From Pseudomonadota bacterium (GTDB lineage Bacteria > Pseudomonadota > Alphaproteobacteria > Rhizobiales > Phreatobacteraceae), in NCBI GenBank assembly GCA_023416965.1, contig JAEZGJ010000203.1:1-9880 (forward strand): a stretch of DNA of 9,880 nucleotides, written 5' to 3'. A program made the translations under genes and the position numbers. Below the pieces are notes generated by a model. It searched no databases. It had not been told where the DNA came from and saw nothing but the letters and a program-made list of their open reading frames with translations. Positions 6,121 to 9,880 of this stretch are shown here, in pieces (the first letter of the stretch is position 1; each line of letters begins with the position of its first letter).

Positions 6121-6759
6121 TCAGCCCTTGGCGATCCAGCCGAGGGTGACGGGATAGCCCGTGGCGCCGATCAGCCCCACCGCCTCGGCGAGCGGCAGTC
6201 CCACCACATTGGTGTAGGAGCCGACCAGCGAGACGACGAAGGCGCCGGCAATGCCCTGGATCGCATAGCCGCCGGCCTTGCCGCGCCATTCGCCCGAGCC
6301 GAGATAGGCGTCGATCTCGTCCTTCGAGAGGCGCTTGAAGCGCACCCGCGTCTCCACCAGCTTGGCGCTGACGCGGCCCGCCTGGTCGACGCGGCAGAGA
6401 CCGGTATAGACCCGGTGGGCGCGCCCGGAGAGCAGGCGGATGCAGGCGGCGGCCTCCTCGATCGTCTCCGCCTTCGGCAGGATGCGGCGGCCGACGCAGA
6501 CCACCGTGTCGGCGGCGAGGATGACCGACCCCGCCCAGTCCGCATCGTCGCGAATGCGGCGCGCCGCCTCGGAGGCCTTCTCGCGCGCCAGGCGCAGGGC
6601 GAGCTTGCGCGGGCTCTCGCGCGGCCAGGGCGTCTCGTCGATCTCGGCGGGAACGAGCGTGTCGGGCTCGATGCCCGCCTGCTGCAGCAGCGCGAGGCGG
6701 CGCGGCGAGGCCGAGGCCAGGATCAGTTTCGGGCGGCCGGGGACGGATGTGGGAGCCAT
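6121..6759 (-). CDS. maf: Maf-family nucleoside triphosphate pyrophosphatase
   Basis: A 212-residue cytoplasmic house-cleaning enzyme. Maf proteins hydrolyse dTTP/UTP or modified nucleotides to monophosphates and pyrophosphate, and in some bacteria affect septum formation. Visible motifs, in order: LILASASPRR (residues 12-21, phosphate binding), EIDETPW (39-45), ILAADTVV with the conserved Asp84, RVYTGLC, and GGYAIQGIAG followed by GSYTNVVGLPL. The intact YAIQG and GSYTNVVGLP blocks fit the YhdE-like (dTTP/UTP) branch better than YceF. The ATG at 6759 has AAGG a few bases upstream and begins just before the first conserved strand; the open frame to 7038 runs into the promoter region and the divergent mch gene and is not family-like. 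It heads a minus-strand unit with yacG and diverges from mch. Confidence 0.93.
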   Translation of the reverse strand: MAPTSVPGRPKLILASASPRRLALLQQAGIEPDTLVPAEIDETPWPRESPRKLALRLAREKASEAARRIRDDADWAGSVILAADTVVCVGRRILPKAETIEEAAACIRLLSGRAHRVYTGLCRVDQAGRVSAKLVETRVRFKRLSKDEIDAYLGSGEWRGKAGGYAIQGIAGAFVVSLVGSYTNVVGLPLAEAVGLIGATGYPVTLGWIAKG

Positions 6760-6899
6760 GGGCGCCTTGTGCGGGACTTGCGCTGGGTGTGGGGTTCGAT
6801 AGCCCATGCGGCGAGGCTTGTGAACCTGCGGGGTGGGGAGAGGGAAGGGGGAGGGGCAGCAACGAGCCTGACCGCCATCCCACCCCCTCCTTCGTCCTG

Positions 6900-6928
6900 T
6901 TGGATTTCGCAGCGCAGCGCGGCATAGA
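6900..6928 (+). promoter_or_regulatory. Possible promoter of mch
   Basis: TTGGAT (6900-6905) and CATAGA (6923-6928) are 17 bases apart and would start transcription about 20 bases before the mch start. Each element matches the sigma-70 consensus at only about half its positions. It lies in the 196-base divergent region between maf and mch, where nothing else was found apart from GC-rich filler. Confidence 0.25.
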
Positions 6929-6955
6929 CTGCCTCCAGAGCTAGGGGGGCGCGCC

Positions 6956-8005
6956 ATGCCGAAGACCAGTCCGGGACGTTTCTTCGAGGATTTCCGCCTC
7001 GGCGACAGGCTCGTCCACGCGACGCCGCGCACGGTCACGACAGGCGACGCCGCCCTCTACACCGCGCTCTATGGCACCCGCTTCGCCGTCCAGTCCTCCG
7101 ACGCCTTCGCCAAGGCCATCGGCTATCCGCGGAGCCCCGTCGACGACCTCCTCGTCTTCCACATCGTCTTCGGCAAGACCGTGCCCGACGTCTCGCTCAA
7201 CGCCGTCGCGAATCTCGGCTATGCCGGCTGCCGCTTCCTCGCCCCGGTCTATCCCGGCGACACGCTCTCCACCGTCTCCGAGGTTATCGGCCTCAAGGAG
7301 AATTCCAACCGCAAGACCGGCGTCGTCTATGTCCGCTCCGTCGGCACCAACCAGCACGGCGACGACGTGCTCGACTATGTCCGCTGGGTGATGGTGAGGA
7401 AGCGCGACGAGGCCGCCGCCGCCCCGCCCGAACACGTGCCGTCCCTGCCGAAGGCGCTCGAACCCGACCAGCTCGGCGACGCCTGCCCGCTGATCGATCC
7501 GGACGAGTGGGACACCGCGCTGTCCGGCCAGCGCCACCGCCTCTCCGACTACGTCGTCGGCGAGGGGATCGACCATGTCGACGGCATGACGGTGGAGGAG
7601 GCGGAACACATGATGGCGACGCGGCTCTACCAGAACACGGCCAAGGTCCACTTCAACCAGTTCACCGAGGGCCAGGGCCGTTTCGGCCGCCGGCTGATCT
7701 ATGGCGGCCACGTCATCTCCATCGCCCGCGCGCTGTCCTTCAACGGGCTCGCCAACGCCTTCCAGATCGCCGCCATCAACGGCGGTCGCCACGTCGCGCC
7801 GCTCTTCGCCGGCAACACCGTCTTCGCCTGGTCGCAGATCCTCGCCGTGGAGGAACTGCCCGGCCGCGACGACGTGGGCGCCCTGCGCATCCGCACCATC
7901 GCCACCAAGGACCGTCCCTGCGCCGACTATCCGCTGAAGACGGGCGACGATTACGACCCTTCGGTCATCCTCGACCTCGACTACTGGGCGCTGATCCCGC
8001 GCTGA
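6956..8005 (+). CDS. mch: Mesaconyl-CoA hydratase (beta-methylmalyl-CoA dehydratase), MaoC-like
   Basis: A 349-residue cytoplasmic enzyme that interconverts mesaconyl-CoA and beta-methylmalyl-CoA in the ethylmalonyl-CoA pathway, the glyoxylate-shunt replacement that regenerates glyoxylate during growth on acetate or C1 compounds. It has the double-hotdog MaoC layout: an N-terminal half beginning GRFFEDFRLGDRLVHATPRT, with DAALYTALYGTRFAVQSS and LDFHIVFGK-like residues in LLVFHIVFGKTVPD, and a C-terminal half with HFNQFTEGQGRFGRRLIYGG. Length and these blocks match the characterised Rhodobacter/Methylobacterium enzymes (Mcd/Mch; MeaC in Methylobacterium) as I remember them. The ATG at 6956 follows a purine-rich TAGGGGGG (6942-6949). 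No other pathway genes (ccr, ecm, mcd, mcl) are in the window. It is monocistronic, with a likely terminator after it. Confidence 0.92.
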   Translation: MPKTSPGRFFEDFRLGDRLVHATPRTVTTGDAALYTALYGTRFAVQSSDAFAKAIGYPRSPVDDLLVFHIVFGKTVPDVSLNAVANLGYAGCRFLAPVYPGDTLSTVSEVIGLKENSNRKTGVVYVRSVGTNQHGDDVLDYVRWVMVRKRDEAAAAPPEHVPSLPKALEPDQLGDACPLIDPDEWDTALSGQRHRLSDYVVGEGIDHVDGMTVEEAEHMMATRLYQNTAKVHFNQFTEGQGRFGRRLIYGGHVISIARALSFNGLANAFQIAAINGGRHVAPLFAGNTVFAWSQILAVEELPGRDDVGALRIRTIATKDRPCADYPLKTGDDYDPSVILDLDYWALIPR

Positions 8006-8033
8006 GCCGGGGGCGCGGCCGGCCCTGCGCCTC

Positions 8034-8060
8034 GCGAGGTTGACCTCGCCTCCTGTTTCG
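8034..8060 (+). terminator. Likely terminator of mch
   Basis: GCGAGG (8034-8039) and CCTCGC (8044-8049) form a perfect stem around TTGA, starting 29 bases after the mch stop, followed by a short pyrimidine-rich run, CTCCTGTTTCG (8050-8060). The T-run is weak but the position is right. Confidence 0.5.
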
Positions 8061-8116
8061 TCATGTTACGGAGCGGGGCCGATCCTGCGTCCCCGACAGA
8101 TTCTTCCATGGTGCAT

Positions 8117-8142
8117 GAACCTTTTCGCCGGCCGCCGCGACT
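8117..8142 (+). promoter_or_regulatory. Candidate ECF-type promoter of the sigma factor gene
   Basis: GAACC (8117-8121) and CGACT (8138-8142) are 16 bases apart, with TTTT directly after the -35 element. This is the standard look of ECF sigma promoters (GAAC-type -35, CGnC-type -10, 15-17 base spacer). Transcription would start near 8150, giving a leader of about 25 bases that keeps the GGGAG ribosome-binding site. It implies autoregulation, and the same motif and spacing recur at 9465-9490. Confidence 0.55.
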
Positions 8143-8174
8143 GATGCTGCGAGCCCACCGGCTCGGGAGTGGCG

Positions 8175-8735
8175 ATGCAGTCTGACAGCGACCAGGACCT
8201 CATCCTCCGGGTTGCCAAGGGCGATCGCCTCGCCTTCAGGGCCCTCTATGCCCGCCACAATGTCCGCGTGTTCCGGTTCATCCTCCGGTTCATCAAGGAC
8301 GAGGGGCAGGCGGAGGACCTGATCGGCGAAGTCTTCCTGGACGTGTGGCGGCAGGCCGACAGGTTCGAGGGGCGCTCCAGCGTCTCGACCTGGATCCTCG
8401 GAATGGCCCGTTTCAAGGCGTTGTCCTCGCTGAGGAAGACGACCGAGGCGGAACTCGACGAGGAACAGGCCGCCGCCATCGCGGACGACGCGGACACGCC
8501 CGAGACGGTGTCTCAGAAGCTGGACAAGGCAAAGGCCATCCGCCGTTGCATCGACCAGCTCTCGCCCGAGCACCGGGAGATCGTCGATCTGGTCTACTAT
8601 CAGGAGAAATCCATCTCCGAAGTGGCCGAAATCGTCGGGATACCGGAGAACACCGTCAAGACGCGCATGTTCTATGCGCGCAAGAGGCTCCAGGAGCTCA
8701 TGCAGAGCGCCGGAGTCGATCGAGGTTGGCCATGA
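8175..8735 (+). CDS. ECF-type RNA polymerase sigma factor
   Basis: A 186-residue alternative sigma factor that directs RNA polymerase to stress-type promoters. Region 2 (about residues 20-88) contains FRALYARHNVRVFRFILRF, then AEDLIGEVFLDVWRQADRFEG, and the promoter-melting segment STWILGMARFKALSSLR. A short acidic linker (about 90-118) follows, then region 4 (122-176) with a helix-turn-helix: QLSPEHREIVDLVYYQ, ISEVAEIVGIPENTVKTRMFYARKRL. Region 3 is absent, as expected for ECF factors. The ATG at 8175 has GGGAG five bases upstream; the GTG at 8169 overlaps that site and is less likely. Its stop overlaps the anti-sigma start as ATGA, which couples their translation. It is not an EcfG-type general stress factor, judging by the partner, which is not NepR/PhyR-like. 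The precise ECF group cannot be assigned by eye. Confidence 0.95.
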   Translation: MQSDSDQDLILRVAKGDRLAFRALYARHNVRVFRFILRFIKDEGQAEDLIGEVFLDVWRQADRFEGRSSVSTWILGMARFKALSSLRKTTEAELDEEQAAAIADDADTPETVSQKLDKAKAIRRCIDQLSPEHREIVDLVYYQEKSISEVAEIVGIPENTVKTRMFYARKRLQELMQSAGVDRGWP

Positions 8736-9430
8736 CGACGCGCAGCCCCATGGAGATGACCGAGCGCCGGGCGGTGTCCGAACTGCTCCCCTGGTACGCG
8801 GCCGGCACGCTCTCCGCCGCCGACACCGCCCGTGTCGAGGCGGCGCTCGCCGCCGACGAGACGCTGCGCGACGAGCTCGAGATCGTCCGGGAGGACCAGG
8901 ACGCGACCTTCGCGCTCGCCGAGGCCTCGCCGCGGCCGTCCGCCCGCGTCCTCGACGACCTGATGAAGCGGGTCGAGGCCGAGCCGGCGAAGTTCGGCCA
9001 TGTCGCCGCCCGGGCTCGCGCCGGCTTCGCCGACTGGCTCGGCGGGAAGCTCGCCCTTCTGTCGCCGCGGACCCTTGCCTATGCCGCCGGCGCGGCGGCG
9101 CTGGCACTGGTCATCCAGGCCGGCGTCATCGGCTCGTCCTTCATCTCCGGCCCGGCCCAGTTCCAGACCGCGTCCCACAGCCCGGCGCCGGCCGCGCCGC
9201 GGGCCGAGGGCAGCTACATCCTCATCGGCTTCGCCGCCGACGCCACCGCCGCCGACATGGCCCGCCTGCTCGACCAGGTGAAGGGCTCCATCGTCGAGGG
9301 GCCGCGCCCCGGCGGCTTCTACCGGGTCCGCATCGGCGAGGGCACCATGAGCCCGGCCGATCTCGACCGGGTGGTCGGTGCGCTGCGAGGCGAGGCGCGC
9401 CTCGTCCGCTTCGTCGGCCCCGCCTCCTGA
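8732..9430 (+). CDS. Membrane-anchored anti-sigma factor without a zinc motif
   Basis: A 232-residue partner of the ECF sigma factor, expected to hold it at the inner membrane until an envelope signal arrives. The cytoplasmic part (1-113) starts with a helical anti-sigma region, SELLPWYAAGTLSAADTARVEAAL (from about 16). The protein has no cysteine at all, so the HxxxCxxC zinc motif of many anti-sigma factors is missing. One membrane segment spans about 114-138. A Pro/Ala linker (141-158) leads to a compact periplasmic domain (161-232) with a strand-helix-strand-strand-helix-strand pattern and the blocks SYILIGFAADAT, IVEGPRPGGFYRVRIG and ARLVRFVGP. The ATG at 8732 overlaps the sigma stop by four bases, so coupling, not a Shine-Dalgarno sequence, probably drives its translation. 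Similarity of the periplasmic domain to subtilisin propeptides is my inference. Confidence 0.9.
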   Translation: MTTRSPMEMTERRAVSELLPWYAAGTLSAADTARVEAALAADETLRDELEIVREDQDATFALAEASPRPSARVLDDLMKRVEAEPAKFGHVAARARAGFADWLGGKLALLSPRTLAYAAGAAALALVIQAGVIGSSFISGPAQFQTASHSPAPAAPRAEGSYILIGFAADATAADMARLLDQVKGSIVEGPRPGGFYRVRIGEGTMSPADLDRVVGALRGEARLVRFVGPAS

Positions 9431-9464
9431 CGGCGGCCGGCATCGGGGGCTCCGCCGGGCAGCG

Positions 9465-9490
9465 GAGCCAAACAGAAACAAAGCCGGACT
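9465..9490 (+). promoter_or_regulatory. Candidate ECF-type promoter of the exported repeat protein gene
   Basis: GAGCC (9465-9469) and GGACT (9486-9490) are exactly 16 bases apart, with AAA after the first element. Eight of ten motif bases, and the spacing, match the candidate promoter of the sigma factor (8117-8142). Transcription would start near 9497, about 38 bases before the gene. Confidence 0.45.
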
Positions 9491-9503
9491 AGCGTTCCGG
9501 GCA

Positions 9504-9524
9504 GTTCATGCCATCCGGTTCATG
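9504..9524. repeat. Tandem GTTCATG pair in the leader of the exported protein gene
   Basis: GTTCATG occurs at 9504-9510 and again at 9518-9524, 14 bases start to start, ending at the GAGG ribosome-binding site. The complement, CATGAAC, also occurs at 8114-8120 across the -35 of the sigma gene promoter. It could be a regulator site or chance; the copies are short. Confidence 0.25.
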
Positions 9525-9534
9525 AGGTGCAGCC

Positions 9535-9880
9535 ATGTGCGAGCGTGACGGTCGTCCTGCGGTTCCGCGGACCGGGTCGGGCATCGTGGCCGGTTTTCTT
9601 GGTCTCCTCGCGGCCTCGACCTTCCTCGTGACCGTCGAGGTCCGCCCGGCTCAGGCCCAGTTCGGCATTTCCATCGGAGGGTTTGGCATCGGCGGCGGCG
9701 GCTTCCGTGGCCGCGGCTCGCGCCCCGAGGGCTTCACCCGCGGCCCCTCGGTGCAGCGGGTGCCCACCGTCCGAGGCGGCCGTTTCATCGACGGTGGCGG
9801 TCGCGGCGGCCGCTTCATCGAGGGCGGTGCCCGGGGCGGCCGTGTCATCGAGGGCGGGGCCCGGGGCGGCCGTATCATTG
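9535..9880 (+). CDS. Exported Gly/Arg-rich repeat protein, 3' end missing
   Basis: The first 115 residues are visible and the frame runs off the right edge. The signal peptide has a basic start, a hydrophobic core at about 16-34 and a likely cleavage after AQA (39-41). The mature part opens QFGISIGGFGIGGGGFRGRG, then a Ser/Pro/Arg spacer, then ten-residue repeats RGGR(F/V/I)I(D/E)GG(G/A) beginning near residue 80. I do not recognise the protein. Gly-rich N-terminal segments of this kind occur on some exported bacterial proteins, including rhizobial S8 serine proteases, but no catalytic domain is visible here. The ATG at 9535 has GAGG (9524-9527) seven bases upstream. It follows the anti-sigma gene by 104 bases and carries a copy of the candidate ECF promoter, so it is a likely target of that sigma factor. 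Confidence 0.78.
   Translation, partial: MCERDGRPAVPRTGSGIVAGFLGLLAASTFLVTVEVRPAQAQFGISIGGFGIGGGGFRGRGSRPEGFTRGPSVQRVPTVRGGRFIDGGGRGGRFIEGGARGGRVIEGGARGGRII
9772..9880 (+). repeat. 30-base in-frame tandem repeat within the exported protein gene
   Basis: Units start at 9772, 9802, 9832 and 9862; the fourth is cut by the window edge after 19 bases. Each encodes RGGR, a hydrophobic pair ending in Ile, an acidic residue (Asp or Glu where visible) and GG(G/A). The units differ mostly at third codon positions, and copies two and three are most alike, which fits expansion by slippage or unequal exchange followed by selection on the protein. Confidence 0.88.

Noticed and set aside
5237..6925. 562-codon minus-strand frame spanning several genes
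   Set aside because: It runs across the reductase end, the small secreted gene, yacG and maf in the wrong phase and is Arg/Pro/Gly-rich throughout.
6941..7792. 283-codon minus-strand frame opposite mch
   Set aside because: It is the complement of a well-matched hydratase gene; the acidic, Gly/Val-rich translation is a shadow of its codon pattern.
9651..9878. Minus-strand frame rich in Pro/Arg repeats opposite the tandem repeat
   Set aside because: The periodicity comes from the 30-base DNA repeat; the plus-strand frame has a start, a ribosome-binding site and a signal peptide, and this one has none.
9772..9880. CRISPR-like array
   Set aside because: Units are contiguous 30-base repeats with no unique spacers and code in phase for a ten-residue protein repeat.

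Overview
The window looks like chromosome from a high-GC alphaproteobacterium, most likely of the order Hyphomicrobiales (Rhizobiales). The evidence is the GC-rich codon use, a mesaconyl-CoA hydratase of the ethylmalonyl-CoA pathway, a maf-yacG pair, Bug-type solute receptors, and a palindrome whose reading frames start MAGLVPAM/MAGTSPAM. The genus cannot be fixed from this sequence. There is no tRNA, rRNA, CRISPR array, transposase or phage gene.

Layout. Positions 1-2130 (minus strand) hold a Bcr/CflA-type MFS exporter (892-2130), followed in the same direction by a ChaN/Tiki-type haem-binding-family gene that runs off the left edge (1-796). Positions 2395-5403 (plus strand) hold two Bug/TctC-family periplasmic receptors (2395-3378 and 3545-4519), separated by a leader rich in inverted repeats, and then an aldo/keto reductase (4558-5403) 38 bases further on. 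Positions 5410-6759 (minus strand) hold maf (6121-6759), yacG (5851-6066) and a small secreted protein of unknown function (5410-5733), which converges on the reductase with a 6-base gap. mch (6956-8005, plus) diverges from maf and is followed by a likely terminator. Positions 8117-9880 (plus) hold an ECF sigma factor, its membrane-bound anti-sigma factor (overlapping by ATGA) and the start of an exported Gly/Arg-rich repeat protein that continues past the right edge.

How the genes fit together. The two receptors would bind small organic acids in the periplasm. No TctA/TctB membrane partners are present, and the reductase may act on an imported or derived carbonyl compound. The right-hand end is the most interesting part. 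The same two-part motif, GA(A/G)CC-N16-(C/G)GACT, lies before the sigma factor and again before the exported repeat protein. This suggests one envelope-response module in which the sigma factor activates itself and the exported protein, and the anti-sigma factor restrains it through a zinc-free cytoplasmic domain. The anti-sigma periplasmic domain has a beta-alpha-beta-beta-alpha-beta pattern reminiscent of subtilisin propeptide (I9-like) domains. The promoter match is read directly from sequence. The regulatory circuit, and the idea that the exported protein could be a protease, are inference.
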